A DNA stretch of 64,000 nucleotides, taken from assembly GCA_041397645.1 (NCBI GenBank), contig JAWKWE010000008.1, positions 1-64,000 on the forward strand. The letters are read 5' to 3'. The position numbers and the translations under genes were made by a program. The number at the start of each line of letters is the position of its first letter. The stretch's first letter is position 1. Below, one piece after another: positions 25,881 to 35,669 of the stretch. Origin of the DNA: Hyphomicrobiaceae bacterium (GTDB lineage: Bacteria; Pseudomonadota; Alphaproteobacteria; Rhizobiales; Hyphomicrobiaceae). Under the pieces are notes generated by a model that was not told the origin of the DNA, did no database searches, and saw only the letters and a list, made by a program, of their open reading frames with translations.

Positions 25881-26651
25881 GTGATAGTTCGCTCTGAAGT
25901 GCGGGGAGACCTGTGGCTAACGATCAACCGACCGGATCGGCGCAATGCGTTGAACAGGGAGGCATCGGAAGCCTTGGCGGCTGAATTTCGGGCGGCAAAT
26001 GCATCGAACTATCGCGCAGTGGTGCTTACCGGCGCTGGTGACAGGGCGTTCTGCGCGGGAGGCGACCTTCAGCCGACTGCCGACGGTAGCCCGTTCAGCA
26101 TCGAGCCGGATCAACCTCATCACTTCTTTGCGGAATTGCTGCGTGCGATGGATGCCTGCCTTCTTCCGATCGTTGCGCGAGTCAATGGATCGGCGTTCGG
26201 TGGCGGGTTGGGACTCATTTGCGCTTGCGACATTGCCGTCGGTGTCGACACCGCAAAATTTGGGACGCCGGAAGCGAAGGTTGGCGTGTTTCCGTTCATG
26301 ATCATGCCCTACCTGCTTCGCGTCATGCCTTACAGGGATGTTGTCGCGATGGCGTTGACTGCAGAAACAGTGACAGCGGAGCGCGCCCTTGGTAACGGGT
26401 TGCTCCAGCAGACCTGTGCCGCCAGCGAGCTCGACCGTATCGTCGCCAACTGGCTAGACAAGATACGGGCCTGTTCTCCCACGGCTCTCAGGCTTGGCAA
26501 ACATGCGATCCGATCCACGGCGGCGTTGTCCAGCGCCGATGCTCTCAATCTCATGCAGGCGCTCCTGCCATTGTCTGCCCTTACCCAGGACGCGAAGGAG
26601 GGCCTCAAGGCGTTTGGGGAGAAGCGAGCGCCAGCGTGGAGCGGACAATGA
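25881..26651 (+). CDS. Enoyl-CoA hydratase/crotonase, LiuC/AtuE-like
   Basis: This 256-residue crotonase has oxyanion-hole segments DRAFCAGGD and NGSAFGGGLGLICACDI. The second catalytic position is kept (TPEAKVGVFP), but the first glutamate of classical hydratases is glycine. The glycine form and the FPFMIMPYLLR segment resemble hydratases that act after carboxylases on 3-methylglutaconyl- or isohexenylglutaconyl-CoA. GTG 25881 has AGGAGA at good spacing. The ATG at 25848 has no ribosome site and lies before the predicted transcript start. It overlaps the next gene (ATGA). Confidence 0.9.
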   Translation: MIVRSEVRGDLWLTINRPDRRNALNREASEALAAEFRAANASNYRAVVLTGAGDRAFCAGGDLQPTADGSPFSIEPDQPHHFFAELLRAMDACLLPIVARVNGSAFGGGLGLICACDIAVGVDTAKFGTPEAKVGVFPFMIMPYLLRVMPYRDVVAMALTAETVTAERALGNGLLQQTCAASELDRIVANWLDKIRACSPTALRLGKHAIRSTAALSSADALNLMQALLPLSALTQDAKEGLKAFGEKRAPAWSGQ

Positions 26652-28444
26652 CAAGCTCCGCGGCTGACGTACTGCGGATCGGGTGCGCTTCGTGTTTCTG
26701 GGGCGATACTGAATTTGGTGCCCGCCAGCTGGTCGATGGTGGAAAGATCGATGTTCTGGTCTTCGACTATCTGGCCGAGATCACTATGTCGATTTTGGCG
26801 CGCGCAAAGGCCAAGGACCCGACCAAGGGATACGCCGTCGACTTCATCAAGGTTCTCGCGCCACTTTTACCGGAGATCGCGCATCAAGGCATTCGCGTCA
26901 TCAGCAACGCGGGCGGCCTGAATCCCGATGCATGCGCCGATGCGTTGCGGGCAGAATTGTCCAGGGCGGGACTGGATCTCAGAGTGGCCGTCGTCAAGGG
27001 CGACGATCTGATGATGCGGTTGAGCTGGCTCAAGGAGCAGTCGATTCGCGAGATGGGCACTGGCGAGGAGTTGCCGCCGACCCTGGTGAGCGCCAACGCC
27101 TATCTCGGCGCGAGACCGATCGCCGCCGCGCTCGATCGGGGAGCCGATATCATCATTACCGGCAGATGTGTTGATAGCGCCGTCACTTTGGGGCCGCTCG
27201 TCCACCATTTCGGATGGAAGTGGGACGAATATGACAAGCTTGCCCAAGGCTCGCTCGCCGGTCATATCATCGAATGCGGCACGCAGGGCACGGGCGGTCT
27301 CTTTACTGACTGGCGAGACGTTCCCGGCTGGGACGATATGGGGTTCCCGATCGTCGAATGCGGTAGCGATGGTGTTTTCGTTGTGACCAAACCACCCAAT
27401 ACCGGAGGCTTGGTGACGCCGCCGACCGTTGCAGAGCAGATCGTCTACGAGATCGGAGATCCTCAAACCTACGTCCTGCCAGATGTCATCTGTGACTTCA
27501 GCGAAGTTGCGCTGTCGCAGGTCGGTCCGGATCGGGTCCGGGTGGTGGGCGCGAGAGGGCGACCTCCGGGTGGGGCCTACAAGGTTTGTGCAACCTACGC
27601 CGATGGTTTCCGGATTACGGCGACGTTGATGATTGGCGGCATAGACGCCGCGGCCAAGGGCGAACGGGTGGCGGAGGCGATGCTGACCCGGCTGCGGAGA
27701 ATCTTGAAGGAAAAGGGCTTCCAGGATTTCCGGGAAGCGAACGTCGAGATCCTGGGCGCGGAAGCAATGTACGGACCGCATTCGCGCGCGCGCTCCGCGC
27801 GTGAAGTCATCGTCAAGGTGGGTGCCCGGCATGAATCGAAGGATGCGCTCGATTTGCTAGGTCGGGAGTGGTACTCGGCGGCCGCAGCGATGGCTCCGGG
27901 GATTTCCGGAGTGGCTGGTGGCAGACCGGCGCCCTCGGGTGTCGTGAGATTGTTCTCATTTCTCCTGCCCAAGGCTGTTGTTCCGGCCTCAATAGGAATC
28001 GACGGAGAAACCTTTAACGTCGAGATGGGGCGGGAATCATCTGCTCCGATACTTCCAGTTCGACCCGAAGTGCGCATACCGACGGCTGCCAGATCGACTG
28101 TCGACGTGCCTTTGATACGGGTTGCCCATGGCCGTAGCGGCGACAAGGCGGACACGGCCAACATTGGTCTTATCGCGCGCCGGCCAGAGATCTTTCCCAT
28201 TCTGGCCGAGCAGGTCACGGCGGAACGCGTCGCAGCGCATTTCAGCTATTTGCTGAAGGGGACTGTCGAGCGATATCTGATGCCGGGAATGCACGCTCTG
28301 AATTTCGTCATGACTCAATCTCTCGGCGGCGGCGGCGTTGCCTCGCTGCGCTACGACCCGCAAGGAAAGGCCTTTGCGCAAATGCTGCTGGATATGACCA
28401 TCACGGTTCCGGCAACATTGCTGGAATCCGGGAGCGTGCAATGA
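26648..28444 (+). CDS. AtuA-like acyclic terpene utilisation protein
   Basis: The 598-residue protein matches the AtuA family (formerly DUF1446). It has an N-terminal domain starting IGCASCFWGDTEFGA, with VISNAGGLNPDACA and ADIIITGRCVDSAV. A C-terminal small domain (about 480-590) begins near VPLIRVAHGRSGDKADTANIG. The chemical role of AtuA is unknown. It is required or co-expressed in citronellol and geraniol breakdown in Pseudomonas and recurs beside biotin-dependent acyl-CoA carboxylases, as it does here. It is coupled by ATGA overlaps to the genes on both sides. Confidence 0.93.
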   Translation: MTSSAADVLRIGCASCFWGDTEFGARQLVDGGKIDVLVFDYLAEITMSILARAKAKDPTKGYAVDFIKVLAPLLPEIAHQGIRVISNAGGLNPDACADALRAELSRAGLDLRVAVVKGDDLMMRLSWLKEQSIREMGTGEELPPTLVSANAYLGARPIAAALDRGADIIITGRCVDSAVTLGPLVHHFGWKWDEYDKLAQGSLAGHIIECGTQGTGGLFTDWRDVPGWDDMGFPIVECGSDGVFVVTKPPNTGGLVTPPTVAEQIVYEIGDPQTYVLPDVICDFSEVALSQVGPDRVRVVGARGRPPGGAYKVCATYADGFRITATLMIGGIDAAAKGERVAEAMLTRLRRILKEKGFQDFREANVEILGAEAMYGPHSRARSAREVIVKVGARHESKDALDLLGREWYSAAAAMAPGISGVAGGRPAPSGVVRLFSFLLPKAVVPASIGIDGETFNVEMGRESSAPILPVRPEVRIPTAARSTVDVPLIRVAHGRSGDKADTANIGLIARRPEIFPILAEQVTAERVAAHFSYLLKGTVERYLMPGMHALNFVMTQSLGGGGVASLRYDPQGKAFAQMLLDMTITVPATLLESGSVQ

Positions 28445-29136
28445 CGACTTCGCGACGCGCCACCAAGCGAAGTCCGAACCGGCAATTGCTCCGCGAGCGT
28501 GAAATCGTGAACGCGGCACGTCTGGTCTTCGAGACGGCCGGGTATGACAACGCATCGATGGCCGAAATAGCTGCGCGCGTGGGAATCGTGGAGGGTACCG
28601 TCTATCTGTACTTCGACAGCAAGAAAGACCTGATGCACCGCGTAATCGCGGAATGGTACGAAGGTCTGATTGCGTCGGTGTCCGAAGGTCTGACGCGGGT
28701 CGTTGGCGTTCGCGCGCGCCTTCGATTTTGTATCCTGAGGCACCTACGTGTCTACGTCGAAGATACCGGGCTCGCCAATCTCATGATCAGGGAATTACGG
28801 CGCGACAGGAAGTTCTATGAGACCGAGGTCTATTCCTTGAACAAGCGCTACGCTGCTTTTGTGACGGCGGAAATTCTCGACGGCATCAAGCAGGGTGAAT
28901 TCAGTCCGGATATTGTTCCGGAAATTGTGCGTGATCTGATATTCGGCGGCATCGAGCATTGCGCCTATCGGATCCTGTCGGGTCGCGGCGGCCTGGATAT
29001 CGATCTCGTCGCCGATCGCATTCTCGGTACGCTCTGGCCAGGCATCGCGGCGCAGAATGACGCGTCGTCAGCTTCGATCGAGCACCGCATTGCCAGACTC
29101 GAGAAATTGGTCGTCGCTAGTGGCGAGGATTCATGA
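28441..29136 (+). CDS. TetR-family regulator inside the carboxylase operon
   Basis: The 231-residue protein has a TetR DNA-binding domain near residues 20-66, with MAEIAARVGIVEGTVYLYFDSKKDLM. A ligand domain follows. It overlaps genes on both sides by 4 bases, so it is made with the enzymes. It probably senses a pathway acyl-CoA and controls the divergent promoters at 25.6-25.9 kb, by analogy with AtuR and LiuR-type control. It is unrelated in layout to the tandem TetR at 46 kb. Confidence 0.92.
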   Translation: MTTSRRATKRSPNRQLLREREIVNAARLVFETAGYDNASMAEIAARVGIVEGTVYLYFDSKKDLMHRVIAEWYEGLIASVSEGLTRVVGVRARLRFCILRHLRVYVEDTGLANLMIRELRRDRKFYETEVYSLNKRYAAFVTAEILDGIKQGEFSPDIVPEIVRDLIFGGIEHCAYRILSGRGGLDIDLVADRILGTLWPGIAAQNDASSASIEHRIARLEKLVVASGEDS

Positions 29137-30593
29137 AGCACATCCTTGTCGCAAACCGGGGCGAGATCGCGCTGCGGGTTATTCGCACAGCCCATCGCTT
29201 GGGCATCAAGACCACCCTCGCGGCCCACGCCGTGGATCTCAAATCCATCGCTTCCCAAGCAGCCGGTCAGACGGCGCAGATCTTTGGCGATCCCCCGGTT
29301 TCGGCGTATCTTGATATCCCCCAATTGACCAAGGTTGCGTTGGACTGCGGTTGCGACGCGGTTCATCCCGGTTATGGATTTCTCTCGGAAAATGCAGAAT
29401 TTGCCGCGCAAGTAGAGGCTGCGGGTCTTTGCTGGGTCGGACCATCACCCGATCTCATCGATCTGATGGGAGACAAGATACGCGCGCGCGAATTCGCGCA
29501 TCGGTGCGGTCTGCCATTGGTGCCGTTCGCCCTGGACTCCGGTCATAAGGAGTTTCGCGACGCAGTTCTTGCCTTGGGATTTCCCGTGCTTGTCAAGGCG
29601 GCGGCCGGAGGCGGCGGGAAGGGCATCAAGATTGTTCGCCAGGAAATCGATCTGGATCGAGCGATCGCCCAGGCGCGTAGCGAAGCGCTCAGGTGCTTTG
29701 GTGACGAAAGGATTTATGCAGAAAGGTTTGTCGAAAGACCGCGGCACATCGAAGTGCAGATTCTCGCCGATCAATTTGGCAAAGTCATCCATCTAGGCGA
29801 ACGTGAATGCTCGATTCAGCGGCGCTTCCAGAAGATTATCGAGGAGACGCCGTCAGTTGCCATCGATACCGATCTGCGCTCAAAGATTTGCGGGGCGGCA
29901 GTCGCGCTGGCCAAGGCATCTCAATATCGAAATGCGGGTACAGTCGAGTTTATTCTCGGTCCGGATCACGAATTCTATTTTCTCGAAGTGAATACCAGAT
30001 TGCAAGTCGAACATCCCGTAACGGAGCTGGTGACGGGGTTGGATTTAGTCGAATGGCAACTGCGAATCGCGTCCGGGGAAGCATTGCCATTCGAGCAATC
30101 TGATGTCGCCAGCAACGGGCACGCGATCGAATGTCGGATCAACGCTGAAGATGTTCTATCGGGCTTTGTTCCCAGTTCAGGAATACTGGCTCGCTACATT
30201 GAACCGCATGGGGAGGGAATTCGCGTCGATAGCGGAGTATGCGAACTAGATCGGCTAACTAGCTCGTTTGATCCGATGTTGGCGAAGCTGATCGTTTGGG
30301 GTCCCGACCGGGGATCCACCATCGCTCGAACTGAAGACGCGCTCGGCAACTTCTGCCTTCTCGGCCCGGAGACGAACATCGCCTATTTACGCGCGCTGCT
30401 CAAGCAGCCCGATTATGTTGCGGGGCATATCGACACCGGCTTTATCGATCGCCATCACGAAGAAATATTGCGGCGCATGCAGGTCGAGAGTCGGCTTGAC
30501 GCGAGAGTGGCCGCCGCATTTATCGCACTGATGATTCCGGAAGCCCGCGTTTCGTATTCGAGCCTTAGCGAACTTGGAGCGTGGAAGAACTAA
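29133..30593 (+). CDS. Biotin carboxylase subunit of an acyl-CoA carboxylase
   Basis: The 486-residue ATP-grasp enzyme carboxylates biotin. Its motifs are ILVANRGEIALRVIRTAHRL, the glycine-rich lid VKAAAGGGGKGIKIV (about 156-170) and FLEVNTRLQVEHPVTE. It ends soon after the carboxylase domain and carries no biotin-attachment domain, unlike AtuF, LiuD or MCC alpha (about 650-670 residues). The biotin domain is supplied by the next gene. Position between AtuA/TetR and the carboxyltransferase supports a geranyl- or methylcrotonyl-CoA-carboxylase-like role. Confidence 0.94.
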   Translation: MKHILVANRGEIALRVIRTAHRLGIKTTLAAHAVDLKSIASQAAGQTAQIFGDPPVSAYLDIPQLTKVALDCGCDAVHPGYGFLSENAEFAAQVEAAGLCWVGPSPDLIDLMGDKIRAREFAHRCGLPLVPFALDSGHKEFRDAVLALGFPVLVKAAAGGGGKGIKIVRQEIDLDRAIAQARSEALRCFGDERIYAERFVERPRHIEVQILADQFGKVIHLGERECSIQRRFQKIIEETPSVAIDTDLRSKICGAAVALAKASQYRNAGTVEFILGPDHEFYFLEVNTRLQVEHPVTELVTGLDLVEWQLRIASGEALPFEQSDVASNGHAIECRINAEDVLSGFVPSSGILARYIEPHGEGIRVDSGVCELDRLTSSFDPMLAKLIVWGPDRGSTIARTEDALGNFCLLGPETNIAYLRALLKQPDYVAGHIDTGFIDRHHEEILRRMQVESRLDARVAAAFIALMIPEARVSYSSLSELGAWKN

Positions 30594-31091
30594 ATGACTG
30601 CGGTGTTGAGGTCAGGTTCCGAGTTTCTGGCGGTCATGGCGGAAGCGTCCGGGCGAGTCATGGTCGGGCGCAGCGAGGTGCGGATTGAGAATTTCAGTCG
30701 CAACGGCGGAACGCTGGCGGGTACGCTCGGAGGAACGCGATGGAAAATCGAGGTGGCTCGGATTGGCGATCGGATCATTGCCTGGTCGAGCGGGCGGATC
30801 TGGCAGGCTGAGATTCAGCTCCTTCCGGTATCTGAAATCGACGCGGCGGGTGAACACTCGGGCCAGATCACGGCTCCCATGCCCGGCTCCATCGTCCAAG
30901 TTCATGTTTCGCCGTCCCAGCCTGTCGCCGCAGGGGACGTCATGGTCACGATCGAAAGTATGAAAATGGAGACGGCGCTGGTCGCGATACGCGACGGGGT
31001 GGTCGCGTCCGTCCTCGTCGAAGCCGGAACAACAGTAGACCGCGGAGCCCTATTGGTATCGTTCATGAAGCAGGAGGAAGCGGCTTCATGA
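30594..31091 (+). CDS. Biotin carboxyl carrier protein of the acyl-CoA carboxylase
   Basis: The 165-residue protein starts directly after the carboxylase stop. Residues about 90-160 form the biotinyl domain, with ITAPMPGSIVQVHV and the biotin site ESMKMET (Lys124). The first 80 residues look like the linker or BT domain that joins biotin carboxylase and carrier in fused subunits. This gene is therefore the detached C-terminal part of an AtuF/MCC-alpha-type protein. It overlaps the carboxyltransferase by 4 bases. Confidence 0.93.
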   Translation: MTAVLRSGSEFLAVMAEASGRVMVGRSEVRIENFSRNGGTLAGTLGGTRWKIEVARIGDRIIAWSSGRIWQAEIQLLPVSEIDAAGEHSGQITAPMPGSIVQVHVSPSQPVAAGDVMVTIESMKMETALVAIRDGVVASVLVEAGTTVDRGALLVSFMKQEEAAS

Positions 31092-32701
31092 TGCGGCGAA
31101 TAGTGTCTCGTGTGAATACTCAGAGCACGGAGTTCAAGGCCAATCACGCAAGAATGTCTGGTCTCGTCCAGGCTCTACGCGAACAGCAGCGTGCCACACG
31201 GTTCGATCGTCCGAAACGCGATCTTGAACGCATAGGGCGCCAGAACAAGCTCTTTGTCCGTGAGCGGCTCGAGCTTCTCATCGATGCTGGCAGCCCATTT
31301 CTCGAATTGTCTTCTCTTGCGGCGTGCCGCAGTTATGACGGGGAAGCGCCGGGTGCCGGTCTGCTAACTGGCATCGGGCTTGTCAACGGCCGCCAGGTGA
31401 TGGTCCACGCCTCCGACCCGAGCGTCAAGGGAGGTGCCTGGTATCCGCATTCGGTCAAGAAGATCATAAGGGCGCTCGACATCGCCTTGGAAAATCATCT
31501 GCCCGTCGTACATCTTTGCGACAGCGCAGGCGGATATCTCCCGCTTCAGCATGAATTCTTCGCGGACCGTCAATATGGCGGACGTATTTTTCGTAACCAG
31601 GTCGAGTTGTCAAAGCGCGGCATTCCCCAGGTCGCCGTCGTGTTGGGCCACTGTACTGCGGGGGGTGCTTACGTTCCGGCGTTATCGGATTACAACATTA
31701 TTGTCCGCGGCAATGGGGGCATCTTCCTGGGCGGTCCGCCGCTCGTGAAGGCGGCAACGGGAGAAGTGGTGTCAGCGAACGACTTGGGCGGGTGCGACGT
31801 CCACACACGCATTTCAGGTACAGCTGACTATCCGGCGGCCAATGAGCAAGATGCCATTCATCTTGCCCGCGAGATTGTCGGCGAAGCTTTTCCTCCGGCC
31901 CAGCCATGGCTGGCGGATCGAATAGAGCCGGAACAACCGTTTTATGAGCCGGATGAACTCTACGGAATCATTCCGGCAGACCGTAAACGGTCATTTGACG
32001 TTCGCGAAGTCATTGCGCGCATCGTCGATGGAAGCAGGTTTCACGAATATCAGCCGGCCCTCGGCACGACCCTGGTCTGTGGTTTCGCGCGAGTATTCGG
32101 ATGGAAAATCGGCATCGTTGCGAACAACGGCGTTCTCTTCAGTGACAGTTCGCTCAAGGCGGCCCATTTCATCCAGCTATGCGACCGGGACAAGGTTCCG
32201 CTTCTCTTTCTGCAGAACATTACAGGATTCATGATCGGGCGGGAGTACGAAGCGCGCGGCATCACCAAAGACGGCGCCAAGATGATCACCGCGCAGGCAA
32301 GCGTGAGAGTGCCGAAGTTTACTGTGATGGTGGGGAGCTCGTTTGGTGCTGGTAACTACGGCATGTGCGGCAGGGCGTTCGATCCCAGATTTCTGTTCTC
32401 ATGGCCGAACAGCCAGATCGGTGTGATGGGTGGCGACCAAGCTGCGAATACGTTGACAGATATCAAGCGAAGTCAGCTCGCGCGAAACGGGGGCGTCGCC
32501 GATGAAGACGAAATCGCGTCGATGCGTAATGCAATCCTGGAAGACTATGAACGGCATTCGGATGCCTATTGGTCGACGTCGGAGCTATGGGACGACGGCT
32601 TGCTTGATCCGGCCGACACACGAAACGCATTAGCAGTCGCGATCGCCGCATCTTTGCATCGGCCTCTGGACCCTTTGGGATCTGGGATCCTGCGACTATG
32701 A
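31088..32701 (+). CDS. Acyl-CoA carboxylase carboxyltransferase (AtuC/LiuB-like)
   Basis: The 537-residue carboxyltransferase moves CO2 from carboxybiotin to an acyl-CoA. Crotonase-like oxyanion segments are GHCTAGGAYVPALSD in the N-domain and MVGSSFGAGNYGMCGRAF in the C-domain. NITGFMIGREYEARGI is typical of methylcrotonyl/geranyl-CoA carboxylases rather than propionyl-CoA carboxylase. The neighbouring AtuA and isovaleryl-CoA-dehydrogenase-like enzymes agree. Which 3-methylenoyl-CoA is used cannot be decided by eye. The start overlaps the carrier gene; ATG 31088 or the next codon are equal candidates. Confidence 0.93.
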   Translation: MMRRIVSRVNTQSTEFKANHARMSGLVQALREQQRATRFDRPKRDLERIGRQNKLFVRERLELLIDAGSPFLELSSLAACRSYDGEAPGAGLLTGIGLVNGRQVMVHASDPSVKGGAWYPHSVKKIIRALDIALENHLPVVHLCDSAGGYLPLQHEFFADRQYGGRIFRNQVELSKRGIPQVAVVLGHCTAGGAYVPALSDYNIIVRGNGGIFLGGPPLVKAATGEVVSANDLGGCDVHTRISGTADYPAANEQDAIHLAREIVGEAFPPAQPWLADRIEPEQPFYEPDELYGIIPADRKRSFDVREVIARIVDGSRFHEYQPALGTTLVCGFARVFGWKIGIVANNGVLFSDSSLKAAHFIQLCDRDKVPLLFLQNITGFMIGREYEARGITKDGAKMITAQASVRVPKFTVMVGSSFGAGNYGMCGRAFDPRFLFSWPNSQIGVMGGDQAANTLTDIKRSQLARNGGVADEDEIASMRNAILEDYERHSDAYWSTSELWDDGLLDPADTRNALAVAIAASLHRPLDPLGSGILRL

Positions 32702-32726
32702 AGAAGGGTCTGTACGGAGAGAGCAC

Positions 32727-33896
32727 ATGAACTTGCTGAGCTATTCGCAGAGCGACTTGGTGGAGGAACTGCGCTCGACTGCCAGAGGGTTCTCCGATGG
32801 TGAGATCGCACCCCGCGTGGAGGAAATGGATCGCTCCGACAGGTTCCCTCGAGAACTCTGGCCCCAAATGGGAAAACTTGGATTGTTCGGCATCACGGCG
32901 CCCATGGAATTTGGCGGGCTCGGTCTGGGATATCTCGCGCATGTCGTTGTTACCGAAGAGATCTCGCGCGGGTCGGGTGCGTTGGGCGTGAGCTATCTTG
33001 CTCACTCGAACCTTTGCATCAATCAGATTTCCCTGAATGGGACCACGGCACAGAAGGAGAAATATCTGCCGAAACTTATTTCGGGAGAGTGGGTAGGAGG
33101 GCTGGCGATGTCGGAGCCCGAGGCAGGATCTGACGTTGTCAGCATGCGCCTCGAGGCTACCCGCCGAGGTGACGGCTACGTGCTGAATGGCACCAAGATG
33201 TGGATCACTAATGGGCCCGTCGCTGACCTCCTGGTGGTCTATGCCAAGACTGACCGGAAGGCGGGGAAGCGCGGTATCACCGCCTTTGTCGTCGAAAGGT
33301 CGGCAAGTGGCTTCAGCGTTGCGCAGACGCTGGATAAGCTTGGCAATCGAGGTTCTCCCACCGGGGAGCTGGTTTTCCAGGACTGCGTCGTTCCCGCAGA
33401 GAATGTGCTGGGAAAGGTCGGTGGTGGTGTCCGGGTCTTGATGAGTGGCCTCGACTACGAGCGGACCGTGGGCGCTGCGATCCCGCTCGGCATTATGCAG
33501 GCGTCGATGGACGTAACGCTTCCGTATGTCCGTCAACGAAAGCAGTTTGGCGAGCCGATCGGCAGCTTTCAGCTGATGCAAGGAAAATTGGCCGACATGT
33601 ACACGCGGTTATCGACGTCGAGGTCCTATCTCTACACGGTTGCGCGGGCACTCGATGACGGGATTCCTGGCAGTACGGCGAACCGCAAGGATGCCGCAAC
33701 CGCCTATCTGGTATGTGCCGAGAACGGCATCTGGGTCGCGGATCAGGCGCTGCAAAGCTTCGGCGGCAACGGTTACATCAACAGCTGCCCGGCAGGACGA
33801 TTGCTTCGTGATGCGAGATTGCACACGATCGGCGGTGGAACGGCCGAGATTCGTCGCTGGCTCATCGGTCGCGAGCTTTACCAAGAGTCGCAATAG
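32727..33896 (+). CDS. Acyl-CoA dehydrogenase, isovaleryl-CoA dehydrogenase-like
   Basis: The 389-residue flavoenzyme introduces the 2,3 double bond in an acyl-CoA. It has AMSEPEAGSDVVSM, TKMWITNGPVADLLVVYAK and SFGGNGYINSCPAGRLLRDA, very like isovaleryl-CoA and citronellyl-CoA dehydrogenases. The base is probably the glutamate in SGLDYERTVGAA, the position used by isovaleryl-CoA dehydrogenase. The usual C-terminal site reads IGGGTAEIRR without glutamate. It should make the 3-methylenoyl-CoA for the carboxylase just upstream. Confidence 0.92.
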   Translation: MNLLSYSQSDLVEELRSTARGFSDGEIAPRVEEMDRSDRFPRELWPQMGKLGLFGITAPMEFGGLGLGYLAHVVVTEEISRGSGALGVSYLAHSNLCINQISLNGTTAQKEKYLPKLISGEWVGGLAMSEPEAGSDVVSMRLEATRRGDGYVLNGTKMWITNGPVADLLVVYAKTDRKAGKRGITAFVVERSASGFSVAQTLDKLGNRGSPTGELVFQDCVVPAENVLGKVGGGVRVLMSGLDYERTVGAAIPLGIMQASMDVTLPYVRQRKQFGEPIGSFQLMQGKLADMYTRLSTSRSYLYTVARALDDGIPGSTANRKDAATAYLVCAENGIWVADQALQSFGGNGYINSCPAGRLLRDARLHTIGGGTAEIRRWLIGRELYQESQ

Positions 33897-33923
33897 GACG
33901 TACTCCGAGAGAAGGTGGCAGCA

Positions 33924-35669
33924 ATGACCAATCAAGCGGAGCTACTCAGAAAACTGACGGAGGAAGGCGAGAGCGTTGTTGCGCGCTTGAGGAAGTGGGC
34001 CGCCGAAACACCCGACCGCCGATTCTTCTTTTATGGGGAAGACCGCACCGGTCTGAGCTTCCGGCAGTTCGACGAAGTGACGGATTGCGTTGCTGGAAAT
34101 TTCGCGGCGAGGGGCATCAGGAAAGGCGATCGTGTTGCGATCTTGGCCCGGAATCAAAAGCTCTCTGTTTTGTCGATGTTTGCGATCTGGAAGGCAGGCG
34201 CGGTATTCTGTCCGATCAATTTCAATTACACGGGCGCGCTCCTTCATTCGCTCATTCTGGACCTTGAGCCATCTCTGCTTATTGCGGATGACGAAGCAAA
34301 GCCTGCGATTGATGAGGTCTTGCGGCTTGGTCGCGGCCTCGCAGATATCAAGCGAATTGTGATCGATTGTCCCGGACAGCTACGGTCCATTCCCAATCAT
34401 GCGTCCGCCGAGGTGCCGGTTCTGGAAAGCTGGTCCGCATATCTGGAACCCTCGCAGGCTCCTCCAATCGACCTCGATTTCGATGATATCGCGAATATCA
34501 TCTATACGTCAGGAACAACTGGACCTTCAAAGGGCGTGCTTCAGACTCATCGCTGGATCAACCAGATGACGTTCTTCTTGCGGAAGCTGCTCACGCCCGA
34601 TGATGTGATCTACAATGATCTACCACTTTATCACATCGGAGGCGCAATCTGTAATGTTGCACGTGCCGCATGGGTGGGCTGTGAGGTGGCGTGCTGGGAC
34701 CGCTTCAGTGTGAGCGACTTCTGGGATCGCATCGAAACAAGTTCTGCAAGCTGTGCGATCTTGCTCGATGTCATGATTCCCAGATTGATGAAAGCGCCAG
34801 CAAGCATTCGGGATCGCAACAACACCTTGAACAAGGTAAATCTTCAGCCGCTGCCGCTCAATCACAATGAAATCGCCCGGCGGTTTGGATTTGATGTCGT
34901 CGCCACCGGGTTTGGCCAAACCGAAAGCGGAAATTCATTGGTCGCTTATATCCTTGAGACCGATGAGGAGACTGGAACACCGTCATCGATCCGGCGAGGC
35001 ATGGGCCGAGAGGGGATCCGGCGCGTTATGGAGGCGTATGATGCAACCGTGGTTTCGGCATCCGAAGCCTCTTGGAAGGGTTTCATGGGACGCGAAACCA
35101 TGTTCGTGGACGCGACGATTCTCGATGAACATGATCGAGAATGCAAACCGGGCGTGGCCGGCCAATTGGCGATCCGGCCCAAAGTACCGGGTTTACTGTT
35201 TTCCGGCTATCACAGGCGTCCCGAGGACTCCCTCAAATCGATGCGGAATTTCTGGTTCCATACCGGCGATGTGGCACGCAAGGAGCCTAGCGGCATCTTC
35301 ACCTACATCGACCGGATGGCGGATCGAATCCGGGTGCGCGGCGAGAATATCTCCTCTTTCCAGATAGAGGATATCTTCAACCAGAATCCGTCGATCAGCA
35401 TTTGCGCTGCATTTCCCGTTCCTGCGCTAGAAGGCGATGAGGACGACGTGGTTGTTTTCGTTGTCCCCTCAAAGGACGTTCCCGACCTGGAGAAAGGTCT
35501 ACGAGAATGGATCAAGACGGCGATGCCGAAATTCATGCAACCGAAATATATCCGTATTGTTGATGACATTCCGCGCACGCCGACGAACAAGATCGAAAAA
35601 TTCAAACTCAAGAGGATGTTCCTCGAACAACGCGCCAATGGATTGTCGTCAGCAGGGAGCAAGGGATGA
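33924..35669 (+). CDS. AMP-forming acyl-CoA ligase (CaiC-like)
   Basis: This 581-residue ANL-superfamily enzyme activates a carboxylic acid to its CoA thioester via an acyl-AMP. The ATP-binding motif IIYTSGTTGPSKG lies near residue 194. ATGFGQTESG and FHTGDVARKEPSG follow, and the C-terminal domain has a TPTNKIEKFKL lysine. The ATG at 33924 has AAGGTGG 6 bases upstream; a GTG at 33915 is less likely. The overlap with the next gene ties it to the operon. Substrate unknown, perhaps the AtuH-equivalent. Confidence 0.92.
   Translation: MTNQAELLRKLTEEGESVVARLRKWAAETPDRRFFFYGEDRTGLSFRQFDEVTDCVAGNFAARGIRKGDRVAILARNQKLSVLSMFAIWKAGAVFCPINFNYTGALLHSLILDLEPSLLIADDEAKPAIDEVLRLGRGLADIKRIVIDCPGQLRSIPNHASAEVPVLESWSAYLEPSQAPPIDLDFDDIANIIYTSGTTGPSKGVLQTHRWINQMTFFLRKLLTPDDVIYNDLPLYHIGGAICNVARAAWVGCEVACWDRFSVSDFWDRIETSSASCAILLDVMIPRLMKAPASIRDRNNTLNKVNLQPLPLNHNEIARRFGFDVVATGFGQTESGNSLVAYILETDEETGTPSSIRRGMGREGIRRVMEAYDATVVSASEASWKGFMGRETMFVDATILDEHDRECKPGVAGQLAIRPKVPGLLFSGYHRRPEDSLKSMRNFWFHTGDVARKEPSGIFTYIDRMADRIRVRGENISSFQIEDIFNQNPSISICAAFPVPALEGDEDDVVVFVVPSKDVPDLEKGLREWIKTAMPKFMQPKYIRIVDDIPRTPTNKIEKFKLKRMFLEQRANGLSSAGSKG

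Noticed and set aside
26867..27832. Minus-strand frame of 321 codons
   Set aside because: It is antisense to the AtuA-like gene, which has strong family motifs.
32463..33581. Minus-strand frame of 372 codons
   Set aside because: It covers the end of the carboxyltransferase and most of an acyl-CoA dehydrogenase on the other strand; no domain was seen.
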